A stretch of DNA of 64,000 nucleotides from Heterostelium album PN500 (Eukaryota > Evosea > Eumycetozoa > Acytosteliales > Acytosteliaceae), in contig NW_008805085.1 in the NCBI RefSeq assembly GCF_000004825.1, positions 992,001 through 1,056,000 on the forward strand. The letters run 5' to 3'. The notes under the pieces were generated by a model. The model did no database searches. It was given only the letters and a program-made list of their open reading frames with translations, and was not told the DNA's origin. Within the stretch, counting starts at the first letter, position 1; each line of letters starts with the position of its first letter. A program made the position numbers and the translations under genes. This document shows, one piece after another, positions 35,690 through 46,846 of this stretch.

Positions 35690-37882
35690 ATGACAGTCGA
35701 GAATATCAATGATTTGCCAAAGTTTGTTTTGATTGAGATCTTTAAGAATCTTAATTCAAAGTATATATGTCAAGAGATGCCAAGAAATCCATTCTTTCAT
35801 AACTATTGCTATGATAATATGAAGACGAATGGCTACGATAGCTACTCGAAACTCTTTGAGAGCAAGTCGAGTTTGCCGATTATCAACAACAACATTAACG
35901 ATCCAGTATACAGAGAGGAGTGTGGAATGCCACCTTTAAACAGCACCAACAATAGCAACAGCAGCGGCAACACAGCCACCACCAGTAAAAAGTGTGTTGG
36001 CAGCGGTTCAGAGTCGGACGCTACCAACAGTGCAAACGGTGCATCTTCAGCGTTGGTCAGTTCGGTTTCAAACATCAATATGTCAGAGCAGGAGGTTCTT
36101 CACGAGAAGATGGAGGAATACATGTGCGTTTACTTGAATAATATCATCAATTTGTCGCTGGTTTGCAAGATGTGGGCAAAGCAGATCGTTCCGATTTCAA
36201 ATTGTTGTATCACAAAGATTGTCAATAAGAAGCAGTTCGCTACACTCTTTAAGTATATGACTGAGGGTATCATCAAGGATGGTGCCACCTGTTTGTTCAC
36301 AACCATCAAGTTCTTTTGTAAGGGCGGTGGTAGTTCTCCCAACCAATTGCTACCGAAAGACTATAAGCTACTCTTTAATCATTGCCACTCGGTTCGTTGC
36401 CTCTCATTCGATAAGAACCAGCTAACTATTGGCGACGTCGTTGTGCTCTCCAAGTACATCAAGGAGTCGGCTAATATCACCGAGCTCAAGGCACCGAGCA
36501 ACTTCACACCACAGGGATTGGCATTGTTCTGCGACGCCCTCAAGTATAACCAATCGTTGACACTGCTCGACATCTCCTCGACACCGCTCAACGCCGATTG
36601 CATCGGTTCCATCTGCTCCGCGCTCAAAGTGAACCGTTCGATTCTCTATCTGGACTTGTCGTTCAACTCGATCGGTAGCAACGGTGTTGGCTTGGGTGAC
36701 ATGCTCAAGTGTAACACCACACTGAGGAGTCTTTTCTTGATCGGTAACGAACTCGACGATGAGTCTGTCTATTCGATCTCCGATGCTCTGCGGACCAAGA
36801 ACTCAACACTCACCGAGCTTTCACTGAGTGAAAACGACTTTGGCGACGATGTCGGTGCTGCCATCGGTAATGTCTTCAAGGAGAACCGTTCCATCAAGAC
36901 ATTGGACATCAGTTGCAACGAGCTCTCAGAGATGACATCGTCTGCATTTGCCGAGTCACTTACATCCAATGTGACACTCCAGAATCTCAACGTTTCCGAT
37001 TGTTCGCTCGCTCTTGACAACAGCGGTGCCGAATTCTTTTCATCGATCCAACAAAACACTACACTCACCCATCTGGTGTTATGGGGTTGCGACCTCAACA
37101 AACAGGACCTCAAAGACGAAATCGCCAGCTTACTCTGCAACAACAAATCAATCACCACCTTGTCACTCGGCTACAATACACTCAGCTCCGACGACATTCT
37201 CACCATCGTAAGAGATGGACTCCAATACAACACCACTCTAAAGTCGCTGACTCTCAACAACAATCACATCTGTGGCAAGGGTGGCAAGATCATTGCCGAC
37301 TACCTCAAGACCAACGCAACACTCTTGGAGTTGTCGCTGTTTGATAATCTCGTTGACAACATCACATCGATCAGCTTTTTGACAGCGCTCACAATGAACC
37401 ATGTCATCCAAAAGTTGTGTTTGGGATCGAACCGAATCTGTCCGAACATCTCGTCAAAGTACAAGAAGATCTTGGCATACAACCATCCAGTCTGTCCAAA
37501 TCAGAAACAACACTGGGTCAATGCCAAGCACAGGTTCATTCAAAGGGAGATCGAGGATTTCCGATCACTCTTGTCATACAAAAACGAGTTCTCAAGAGCG
37601 TTACAGGCACTCTATGACCTTTTGGCAGAGATCAACTTGGCAATCGACGAGTATCAAAAAAAGAAAGAGTTGATCGAGTCCAGTAAGAAGTGTTGGACCA
37701 TCACCGATAAGAAAACATACACTCAGTTAAATTTGAAAAACAACATCAATAATAATAATCATCAAGCTTCGACACCACAAAAACAACCACACCAACAATC
37801 TTCAACAGAATCAATTGGTTCACTCGAGAATTATTGTATAAAGAAGAACCCATTTTTCGATTTACAAACAACACTAGAATAA
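35690..37882 (+). CDS. F-box-like / leucine-rich-repeat protein, copy 1
   Basis: A single exon of 730 residues. The N-terminus has an F-box-like helix (INDLPKFVLIEIFKNL, ~6-21). The second half of the motif, LSLVCKMWAKQIVPIS, comes only at ~153-168, after a Ser/Asn/Ala-rich insert. Residues ~240-600 are ribonuclease-inhibitor-type leucine-rich repeats of about 28 residues (for example SILYLDLSFNSIGSNGVG and TTLTHLVLWGCDLNKQD). A helical, charged region (~605-680) and a Gln-rich end follow. F-box/LRR proteins are usually substrate receptors of SCF ubiquitin ligases; the split, weak F-box makes that tentative, and NLRC/RanGAP-like LRR roles are alternatives. The next gene downstream is a paralogue in the same orientation. 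Confidence 0.75.
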   Translation: MTVENINDLPKFVLIEIFKNLNSKYICQEMPRNPFFHNYCYDNMKTNGYDSYSKLFESKSSLPIINNNINDPVYREECGMPPLNSTNNSNSSGNTATTSKKCVGSGSESDATNSANGASSALVSSVSNINMSEQEVLHEKMEEYMCVYLNNIINLSLVCKMWAKQIVPISNCCITKIVNKKQFATLFKYMTEGIIKDGATCLFTTIKFFCKGGGSSPNQLLPKDYKLLFNHCHSVRCLSFDKNQLTIGDVVVLSKYIKESANITELKAPSNFTPQGLALFCDALKYNQSLTLLDISSTPLNADCIGSICSALKVNRSILYLDLSFNSIGSNGVGLGDMLKCNTTLRSLFLIGNELDDESVYSISDALRTKNSTLTELSLSENDFGDDVGAAIGNVFKENRSIKTLDISCNELSEMTSSAFAESLTSNVTLQNLNVSDCSLALDNSGAEFFSSIQQNTTLTHLVLWGCDLNKQDLKDEIASLLCNNKSITTLSLGYNTLSSDDILTIVRDGLQYNTTLKSLTLNNNHICGKGGKIIADYLKTNATLLELSLFDNLVDNITSISFLTALTMNHVIQKLCLGSNRICPNISSKYKKILAYNHPVCPNQKQHWVNAKHRFIQREIEDFRSLLSYKNEFSRALQALYDLLAEINLAIDEYQKKKELIESSKKCWTITDKKTYTQLNLKNNINNNNHQASTPQKQPHQQSSTESIGSLENYCIKKNPFFDLQTTLE

Positions 37883-38671
37883 ATTTACAATTTTTTTTTT
37901 TTAATTAATATTTTACATTCTTTTTTATTGTTTCTATTTTATTCATATCGTTCTAGAACATTGTTGTTGTAGATCTTAAATACAAATCCTTTTTAAAAGT
38001 TTATTATCGATTTTGTTGTAATACTTTTTCTATAAATTAAGCATATCAAACTTTTAAGAAGTTCATTTTAAAGAACATTAAACATGTTTAAAATGCTGTT
38101 CATTTTTAAGGATAACAAAATCGATATTCTATATTATAGTTATGCTCACTACCAAAGCGTTATTAAATGAATATGTTTTTATTTGTTTTCAATTGTAAAG
38201 ATCTCTTTATAACTTCAAGTTTTTAAGGACATTTTTGATGTACATTATATAATATTTAATCGAATTTTCAATTGTTTTGAATTGAATAGCTTATAATAGA
38301 ATAAACATTATTTTTTCTTAACTTTTATTAATATCAATGAATATAGATTATTCTAGTTAAAATGAAAATGAGCTTCTGCGTCCGAGTTTAAAACAATGTT
38401 GATTTTCCAAATTTGCATTGATTTTTTTAAAAGTGATCACAAAAATTTTTACAAACAATATTAAAAATTTAATTTAATTGAAATTTTTTTGAAGATCATA
38501 ATTATTATTAAAAAAAATATTGTTTTGTTTATTACTTATTGATTTTTATATATATAAATATAGATTTATAACAAGAAAATAAGAAGAGAGTGAAGACTGA
38601 AACACCTTTTTATTTTAAAATATATTTTTTTATTTATTTTTTATCTATTTTTAAATATTCGTTCAATCACT
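37883..38671. other. Spacer between the tandem LRR genes
   Basis: About 790 A/T-rich bases containing the 3' end of copy 1 and the promoter of copy 2. A 14-base perfect palindrome TTAAACATGTTTAA lies at 38078-38091, flanked by related words TTCATTTTAAAGAAC and CTGTTCATTTTTAAG. No gene seen. Confidence 0.55.
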
Positions 38672-40513
38672 ATGCAATCAAGTTCATTACATAAATCAGC
38701 ACATGAAATTACATCGAGTGAAGCATTTCAAAGATTATATTTGAATTTCAATATAAATAGTCTGCCTTTGATTCTGATAAGAAAGATTCTGGGTCACTAT
38801 CAATCACATTTCAATACCATTTGCAAGTTGTATGACTTGCATTACTTGTGGAACGACAGTGTGTTGCGACTCTCTCTGGTATGCAAACTCTGGGCACAAA
38901 AAGTGGTGCCGTTCATCAATGATTCCACGTATCACATCGATTCGAAACAGAAGCTGACCACCTACCTCAAGCTGTCGGGCTACGGCTTGCTGTATCCGTC
39001 GCGACTCCTACCGTTCAATCAGACCGGTCTGGCCGATCCGCGCGCATTCGTCAAGCGGCTACCCGACCGATTTCCCTATTCGTTCGAGCGACTTCTCATT
39101 GAGATAGATCATCGCCAGGTTCCACATGCCGCCGACTCGGTGATTCCGCGCGAAATCTACGAGATGCTGGTGCCACCCAACACCGAGTCGCTTCACCACC
39201 TCTCGTTCTCCACCAAGCAATCGAACCGCGCCGATCTCTTTCACGTGCTCTCGGCGATCTCTCCCAACAAAACACTTACATCGCTCAAACTCTGCCAAAC
39301 GATCTTTCAGAGTAACACACTCGGTGCACTCGCCAGCTTTATCAGCGCGACTCCCACCCTCGAAAAGTTGAACTTGGAGGGCAGCTCTGTCTATTCGGCC
39401 ATCAGTGAAGACGTTCAAAACAGCTTTATAAACTCGTTCTCTGTTAATAGCACTTTGAAATCACTTAATCTACGGTCGTTCGAACCGATTGCCTCTGGGA
39501 AGATGTCGGATCTTTTCGAGTCGCTCTGCAGTGGAGAGGCGCCACTCTGGAAGCTGGTCATGTCATGTCCAAATAACAGCGGTGGCAGCAGCAGCAACAA
39601 CAAGGAGTTCTTCTTCCCAGCAAATCCAAGGATCAAAACACTCCGCCACCTCAAAGTAGATCTAGCGCCTAGTCACATCAGTAGTTTCATCTTGTTTGTC
39701 GGGCGACTTCCCAATCATCTGATCTCACTGGATCTCAGTCATTCGAACCTGGCGACACACTATGAGCGACTGTTCATCACGCTCAACGCCAACAACTTGC
39801 AGTCGTTGACACTCGCCAATATCCGTTACGAAGAATCGCGTCTGCAGACCGAGAGTTTTGCACATATTCCATACCAGCCACTCGATTTGATGAAGGGGAA
39901 TCACAACCTGACCAAACTGAACGTCTCTCGTTTCAACATGAGCAACACCGACGCAACACAGCTACTTTTCACACTGAAAACGAACGAGGTGCTGACCGAT
40001 CTCGACCTCTCCAACAACCAGCTCAACTGCACCAGTGAACTGATTGCGCTGATCTGCTCGAATCACACTATCTCCACACTCAACTTGGCATCCAACAATT
40101 TCTATGTCGACTTTGCCAAGCTCTGTCTAGCGCTGAAACTCTCGAAATCGATCACCTCACTCAATCTTCACAAGAACAATCTCTCTGATGAGCTCGGTGT
40201 CAATCTGGCAGAGTACATCAAACACTCTGCCGTGATAAAACACCTCGATATCGGTGGAAACATGTTCCGACTGCTGACACCTCACCATCTGCAGAGTGCA
40301 CTTGCACAAAACAAATCACTGATATCACTCGATCTCTCAAAGACACCGCTCGACCAGATAGGCTTAGAAGGAATCCTCTACAGTCTTTGTGAACATCCAA
40401 CCATATCGGTGGTCAACATGAAAGGTATCAGTCAACAATCACAAAACATGCTCGACAGTCTCATACAAACATTAGGATTGAGAGCATTAGTAATGTTTTC
40501 TAATAAATATTAA
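38672..40513 (+). CDS. F-box-like / leucine-rich-repeat protein, copy 2
   Basis: A single exon of 613 residues, a diverged paralogue of the gene 790 bases upstream. Its F-box-like region is compact: INSLPLILIRKILGHYQ (~29-45) followed by LSLVCKLWAQKVVPFI (~69-84), almost the same phrase as LSLVCKMWAKQIVPIS in copy 1. Ribonuclease-inhibitor-type repeats fill ~165-600, for example VLTDLDLSNNQLNCTSE and SITSLNLHKNNLSDELG. The C-terminus lacks the charged helical region and Gln-rich tail of copy 1. Role as in copy 1: possibly an SCF adaptor, inferred only. The many C/G-ending codons give it a visibly higher G+C content than its surroundings. The 3' end faces BORCS8 across 112 bases. Confidence 0.75.
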   Translation: MQSSSLHKSAHEITSSEAFQRLYLNFNINSLPLILIRKILGHYQSHFNTICKLYDLHYLWNDSVLRLSLVCKLWAQKVVPFINDSTYHIDSKQKLTTYLKLSGYGLLYPSRLLPFNQTGLADPRAFVKRLPDRFPYSFERLLIEIDHRQVPHAADSVIPREIYEMLVPPNTESLHHLSFSTKQSNRADLFHVLSAISPNKTLTSLKLCQTIFQSNTLGALASFISATPTLEKLNLEGSSVYSAISEDVQNSFINSFSVNSTLKSLNLRSFEPIASGKMSDLFESLCSGEAPLWKLVMSCPNNSGGSSSNNKEFFFPANPRIKTLRHLKVDLAPSHISSFILFVGRLPNHLISLDLSHSNLATHYERLFITLNANNLQSLTLANIRYEESRLQTESFAHIPYQPLDLMKGNHNLTKLNVSRFNMSNTDATQLLFTLKTNEVLTDLDLSNNQLNCTSELIALICSNHTISTLNLASNNFYVDFAKLCLALKLSKSITSLNLHKNNLSDELGVNLAEYIKHSAVIKHLDIGGNMFRLLTPHHLQSALAQNKSLISLDLSKTPLDQIGLEGILYSLCEHPTISVVNMKGISQQSQNMLDSLIQTLGLRALVMFSNKY

Positions 40514-40625
40514 TATAACAACTATAAATATACATTGTACAAATAAAATAACATTAATGTTATATCTATTTTGTTTGTTTTGTTTTGTTTTGTTTGTTTA
40601 TTTTGTAAAAAAGAAGACGATTCTT

Positions 40626-41652
40626 TTAAAATTGTTTTGGTTGTAATACATCTTTATCTTTCTTCTTGTTGGATGATGATGATGAAGAAGATACAGTTGA
40701 TGATGATGAATTGAGTGATGACGATGTTGACTTTTTAGATTTAGATGATTTCTTTTTTGATGTTGATAGGTAGTCATAGGTTTCAGGTGTTGATTGTATA
40801 GTATTATTAATTGGAATTTCATTAAAATTGTCACTTGATTCACTATCATTTATATTATTATTATTATTTGTTGTAAAATTATTATTATTATCATTGTTAT
40901 TGTTTAATGTTGTATTGTCATATTGTACAGATGAATTTGGTGTAATTGATGGTGTTGTTATCGAAGATGATGATCCACCACTTCCAGTAGATAGTTGATC
41001 GAATGACTTGTATGAACTGAAAGTAGATGATGCTGTCGACTTTAAATGTGATGAATTTATAAATTGTAATGATTTACTAATGATATGATATGATATAATA
41101 AAATAAAAATAGATTAGATTATTAACATTAACATTAACAATAATATATTATATTATTATCATATATATTAAATTACATACTTATTAACTAATTTTGAAAC
41201 CTTATCGATTGATGATAATAGTAGATCGTGTATATGATTGAATGTTTGAATTTCAGCAATCGATTGAATGGTTGCTGAGGAATCATCGACGTTGTACATT
41301 AGTTCTTCTATGTGTGTATCTAACTCTCTGATCTCCTTCTTTATAGCAACATTCTTTGGTATTGTCTTTCTGATGTGCTCCTGTACATGATACATTCCTA
41401 CACTCGGTTCATTTGCAATCTGATGTACATAATCCGATATCTTTTTATTTGCTATATATCATTGATTGTTGTTGGCAAGTAATAATAATAATAAATGTAG
41501 TATGTTAATAAACCATTAGCAGGCAGGCAATCAATCTTTATTTTAATGAATTTACCTTTAAATATAGAATCTGCAGTGTTGGCATCCAATGTTAAAGGTA
41601 CAACTTGTGTAGGTTGTTGTTGTTGTTGTGTTTGTATTGATGAACTAGACAT
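40626..41652 (-). CDS. BORC complex subunit 8 (BORCS8/MEF2BNB) homologue
   Basis: Three exons, 41652-41556, 41451-41181 and 41076-40626, encode 272 residues; human BORCS8 has about 120. A Gln run leads into the core: KKISDYVHQIANEPSVGMYH, then VQEHIRKTIPKNVAIKKEI and a helical stretch ending HDLLLSSIDKVSKLVN. The anchor phrase matches human VYVLANEPSVALYRLQEHVRRSLP. BORC sits on lysosomes and recruits Arl8 and kinesin for movement. The last exon adds a Ser/Thr/Asn-rich, Lys-ending tail (about 150 residues) absent from the animal protein. The start chosen is the only in-frame ATG. The intron between TADSIFK and ANKKISD is phase 1. Confidence 0.88.
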
Positions 41653-42656
41653 TCTCTCTCTCTTCACTATAATTAATTATGTATTCTATATTCTTTTATG
41701 TTGAAAGTCCAATTAAAAATTATTGGAATTTTGCTAATAAACTTCATATTTATTAATGTTTTTTTCGGATTCTCTCTAATTCGCAATCATTGTTTTTAGT
41801 CTTTAACAACTTTGCTTGGACCAATTGTTTTAATGCTTTTAGATACAATGAATATAATACAGTTTAATTTATTAATTTTATAAGTAACCAAATTTAAATG
41901 TCAATTTAAATAACTTGAAAATCAATAAAAATTAATATTAAATATAAAACATTGTAGCAAAATGGCCTCAATCATCAAATTAAATTTATAAATCTAAATG
42001 ATCACATTATATTTACAAATGGTTGAAATTGTAGCTCATGATCCGTTATCAAAGACTTAATTACATAGTTTTTCATATTTTCGACCAACAAAAACAAATG
42101 GTGAATGATCAATGATATTAATCAGACTCTGTTTAATGGATAGTTACAATCGATAGATGTTTTGGATTGACTTATAAAATTAATTAGAAATAAATCTTTA
42201 TTACATAAATATTTATTTTGAAGTTCATTAATATGAAAGAAAAAAAAAGGTGAAAAAACATTAAATTACCACAATGTGAGATTTTTGTGCAATAATATGA
42301 TAATTAATCACTTAAACACAACACAACAGGCAAACACATATGAAACAAACAAATATATTTTTACATTTCAACCATTTTTTAATTATTTGTTAATGTTGTT
42401 TGTTTTTTTTGTGTTATCAAATTCACCAACAACCGAATAATTATATTTATATCAAAAAAACTTTATAAAATTGATATTGACAACGTAGTTGTTCTGTTTA
42501 AACTTATAAATAAATAGCATAACAAAACATAATTTAGTTAGATAGTTAATTACATATTGGTTTATAATAATAATAATAAAAAAAAACAAAGAAAGAAATA
42601 ATTATTATTTCTAGTTATTTTTTTTTATATTTAAAACAACAAATATAAATTAATTA
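41653..42656. promoter_or_regulatory. Divergent spacer, BORCS8 / coiled-coil gene
   Basis: One kilobase of A/T-rich DNA between outward-pointing starts. T-runs occur just after BORCS8, and A-rich sequence runs up to the coiled-coil gene's ATG. No open frame, RNA fold or repeat of note. Confidence 0.5.
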
Positions 42657-44968
42657 ATGGCTTCGATTAGACAACTTGAATTAATTATACATGAAGCACA
42701 TAGAGTTAATAAGTCGTTGTTGGACGACCTGTTGACTTTGAAAGAGGATAAGAAGCTGACCAATACTCAGTTGAATGTGGCGTTGGGTGCCAAAGAAAAG
42801 TTGGAATCAAAGTATGAGAAAGTCAAGAAAGAGCTGGACGAGAGCAAGAAGAAACTCGAAGATTTCCAGGCGAATCTGACAGAGTTTGAGAATGAGAATA
42901 CCAAGCTCAATGTAGAGTACAAGGCGAGTCTCGAGAGTATAGAACAAAAGACTGGTGAGCTTGCCAAGTTGGAACAGCAGATGAGTGTTCTGACATCGGA
43001 GAATAGCGAATTGCTAGCACAGAAACAAAAGTTAGAGTCACGAGCAGAGGGCAATATCATCGACAAGGAGAAGCAGATAGAGAATCTCGGTAAGGAGCTG
43101 AAGCTGTTGAATGAGAAACTACTGGTTATCGATGTGGAACGTGGTAAATCCGACAAGCTGAAACAAGATGAACAGAAGAAGCGAGTGGAAGCAGAGACCT
43201 ACAGTAAAGGACTGGAGAAGAGAATCGAGGAGTTGGAAGAGCGACTCGCTGCAACCGAGGTGGAGGTTGGCGAGAAGAACAAGCTGCGTGAGAAGATCAA
43301 GGAGCGGAGCGAGTTGGTAGCGTCGCTCGAGGAGGAGCTAAAGAAGCTGCGTGTTGACCTCGAGAAGGAGCGAGCTGAGAGTGCCACTATGCAGCTGGAA
43401 TTCGAAAAGATGCTGGAGAATGAACAGACCAACAGAACGGAGATCATCGATGGTACAGAAAGACAAGTGATGCTATTGGAGAATGATCTCAAAGCTGAGA
43501 AGAACCGGTCGGCAGAACTAGAGAAACTGAGAGATAGAAACATCGAAGAGAGTCAACAGATGAAAGAGATATTCAATAAGTTACAATTTGATTATTTAGA
43601 ATTGGAAAAGAAGTATTCAGATCTACAACAACAGCAGAAAGAGCAACAACAACAGCAACAAGTTGTAACAACAACAACAATAGATGAAGAAACAATGAAA
43701 TACGACGAGTTGTTAATTTGTGAAAAGGAAAGATATAGAAAGTTAGAGATGGAGTATGATCAACTTAAAAAGAGAATTGATAGTAGTATTAGCAGTAGTA
43801 ATGGTAACGAAGATATAGATCAACAACTGGATAGAAACAGTTCTGATTCTTCAACAGAGGATTGTAGTAATGATGAATCAATATTACCAGATAGAGATGA
43901 TAATGAAAATGATGAACATGAACAAGATCAAGAGGTTATTGTTGTCGATGTTAGTGATAGTGATAAATCAATGACAACAACAACATCATCATCATCATCG
44001 TTATTAGAAGATGAAAGAAAACAACTAAGACAATGGGAAGAGAGAATCGAACAACGTTATCAACAAACAAAACAAATATTAAATCAAATTAAAGAGATAA
44101 AAGAAAAGACACCAACACCAACAGTTAATGAAAATAATAGTAATAATAATAATAGTAACAGTAATAATAATGATACAGCAATATTTAAAAAACATTTAGA
44201 ATCAATGATCTTAGATCTAAAGAAACAATTAGAGTCAGAGAAGAAATCAAAGTCTAAACTTGAGGATCAAGTTCAACAACTTCAACAACAACTACAACAT
44301 CAACAACACCAATCATCGTCATCATCATCGTCAGCAACTTCATTTTTATCATCACCTGTCAAATTAACTTCACTTTTCACAAAGAGAAATCACTCTGTCA
44401 ATGATTTCTCATCTACTCATAGTGCCAATGCACCATCATCATTATCAGCCAACAACAACAATAACAATAACAATAACCACAATCAAGAAACATCTACATC
44501 GGCATCAACTTCAACTTCATCCACAACCAACAGTAGCGAGTCGAGTAGTCCGTCCAACCAGGTGTTGGTATCACCACCAAACGAATCGGCGGAATCCGAT
44601 CAAGATAGAAAATCAAGACTCTTTAAAGCTTATCAAGATCTCCTGGTAGAATGTAATACTATTTTATATTCAAAGAAAGATCAATTAGCAGTAAGTGTTG
44701 ATAAAATATTATTATCTAAAATTCTAAATAACTAACTATTTGTTAATAATAGGAAATAGAGGAAAGTGGTAAAGCATATTTTAAATTAATTCAAGTTCAC
44801 CAATTGAAAGCATCTATTGGAAAGCTTGAACCAATGCACGAGAAACTAAAGAAACAATTGATCTATGTTGACTCCAAAGATGGTATTACAAGTAACGAAG
44901 AACTTGATGAAAAGAATCTTATAAAAACATTCCAATCTCAGGTTGACCAAGAAAGTCCATCTAAATAA
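42657..44968 (+). CDS. Long coiled-coil protein of unknown family
   Basis: Exons 42657-44690 and 44753-44968 encode 749 residues. From about residue 20 to 245 the sequence is continuous heptad-type helix rich in Lys, Glu and Leu (for example KLESKYEKVKKELDESKKKL). More helical blocks alternate with low-complexity Ser, Asp/Glu and Asn segments, and Gln runs lie at ~320-340. The final exon is a well-conserved-looking helix, IEESGKAYFKLIQVHQLKAS. The N-terminus IRQLELIIHEAHRVNKSLLD may be the family-specific part. I do not recognise it; cytoskeletal, centrosomal or Golgi tethering roles are common for such proteins but cannot be assigned. The intron is phase 0 after DQLA. Confidence 0.85.
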
Positions 44969-45207
44969 ACTAAACATCATATTGTTTGTGTTTGTATATA
45001 TTACCTATAATTTAATTGATGGTTTTATAACTATTCGATTCTATACGATTCTTTTCTATTCTATAGCTATACAATATTATTCTAATCTCTATTCTACTAC
45101 TAATGATAAGATGAGTGGTGTGTGTATGATGTATCATTTACAATTTTAATTTATTTAAAAGTAACTATATATATTTGTTTGTTTTTCTTTTTCTTTTTTG
45201 AATGAAT

Positions 45208-45619
45208 CTAACCAAATATAAGCAGGAATACAATTACAACTATATTTAAAAGAGCTAAAGGTACTGTTGATTTGATAATAAACAAAACAAATAGAGATTA
45301 ATGCATGATAATCACAAGAAATGCTATATAGATACATACATCTGAAAAAGAATCTAAGGTTATATAAAAGAGTAATACATTTTGCTTGGAATGACTCCAT
45401 ATCCATATCATTTCTCAATCCCCATCCAACTATTGATGATAATAATAATTAAACGATATATAGTTTGTTAGTATCTGGTACAACAAAAGATAGATAGATA
45501 GATCTATCTTATCACTATATAATGAAAACCATACTTTTATTTAAAAATCTTTCATTCAAGATAGCTAAAGCATTTGTAAACAACAGAAATGAATTAAAAA
45601 ATGTAAGAAAAGAGAACAT
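45208..45619 (-). CDS. IER3IP1 / Yos1 homologue (small ER-Golgi membrane protein)
   Basis: A tiny gene in three exons, 45619-45535, 45429-45340 and 45263-45208, giving 76 residues; human IER3IP1 has 82. No exon is long enough to show up as an open frame on its own. The protein starts MFSFLTFFNSFLLFTNALAI, a hydrophobic segment. Then come LNERFLNKIGWG (human LHEERFLKNIGWG), a middle helix ITLLYNLRFFFR, and the end LPLALLNIVVIVFLLIFG (human VPLIIVNSIAIVLLLLFG). The match covers both membrane segments, the IGWG turn and the exact C-terminal Gly. Yos1 works with Yip1 and Yif1 in ER-to-Golgi vesicle transport. Donors GTATGG and GTATGT and the acceptors ATAG and ACAG keep frame, and the stop is TAG. 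It lies 239 bases from the convergent coiled-coil gene. Confidence 0.93.
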
Positions 45620-46846
45620 TCTTTATCTTATATATTTATATATATATATATATATATTATAAAATAATTTAAAGTTATTTTTAAAAATAAAATTATCTCA
45701 CAAGGTGATCATTAACTTTTTTTTTTTTAGACTCATTGAGTTCAATTCAAATTTTATCTGTGTAGTTTTTTTATTTAATTGTTTACTTTGTTTGTTTTGT
45801 AAACTTATAATCAAAAGTATTTATTTTTTATTAAATCAAATATTAATTTAATTCATAATATATTAAATTTATACATTTTTTAAAACTTGACTAATTATAA
45901 TTTATTAAATCTTGTATAATTTTAATTCTTTGATTATTATTAGAACTACACATAATTATTATGATAATGGATTCATTATAGTTAAAAATAATGTATTATA
46001 TGTAAGGTAGGAGGTTTAATCTTAATTATTTCAATGTAGTAGATACTTTCACCAAAAATATTAGATATTTTAAAATATTATTATATTATATTGCCTGGGT
46101 ATATCTATTAACAACTTCCTTTTCCAATTTCAACTTTGTTGTATGTTGAAATCCCACTATTTCTTTTTTTTCTACCATCCGAATTTTGTATTATCGTCTT
46201 AAGAGAGTTGTTAACAATTCTCTCTATACCATGGTATCACCATAGTATAGGGTGGGTGAGAATAAGTACATTGTTTTTTTATAATGTATCGCATCATTCA
46301 ATAAAAAATACAAAAAAATTAAAAACAGAAAAAACACAATATCAATATTATTAACAATGATTAAAAATACCAATCATTTAATGAAAACATGTCGTGAACC
46401 TCTTCCTCTTCTTCTTGGAGTGTTGGGAATATTAAAACATATGAAGTAATGTGGTATTTTTGTTTCGCAAAGTACATTGGCATAACACCACATACCACAC
46501 AAATATGGTATTTATTTGAATTAAGATTTTCAAATATTTTTTAATAGATTTTTTGAATTTCATATTTTATGATAATTTCCAAAAAAGGTTATTACTACTT
46601 ATTTTTGTGATGTCAGATTCAACAAACTATATATATTGGTCATAGGATAACTTTGTTTTCAATATTCTTAAATTATAGAAAATTAAATTTTAAAATTAAA
46701 TTAAATTTCATTAGTAAATCTTTATAAATAAGCAAAATTAGAAATTAATATTATATAAAAGTTTATAAATAAATTAAATAATAATATAATATAATTAGAT
46801 AAATATATATATATATATTAATTAAATAAATAACAATAATTAAATA
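45620..46846. promoter_or_regulatory. Divergent spacer, IER3IP1 / LEA-like gene
   Basis: 1.2 kb of A/T-rich DNA with a more structured patch at 46130-46530. That patch has TTTCAAC...GTTGAAA (46124-46147), GAGAGTTGTTAACAATTCTCTC (46204-46225), the 12-base palindrome ATACCATGGTAT (46226-46237), and TGTGGTAT...ATACCACA (about 46449-46499). The word ATACCA and its complement recur. This could be the regulatory region of the LEA-like gene or a decayed insertion. A short open stretch at 46136-46354 is not convincing as a gene. Confidence 0.45.

Noticed and set aside
45155-45418. 87-codon frame on - as a gene
   Set aside because: It mixes exon 2, intron 2 and exon 3 of the IER3IP1 gene in different frames; the spliced reading matches the family.
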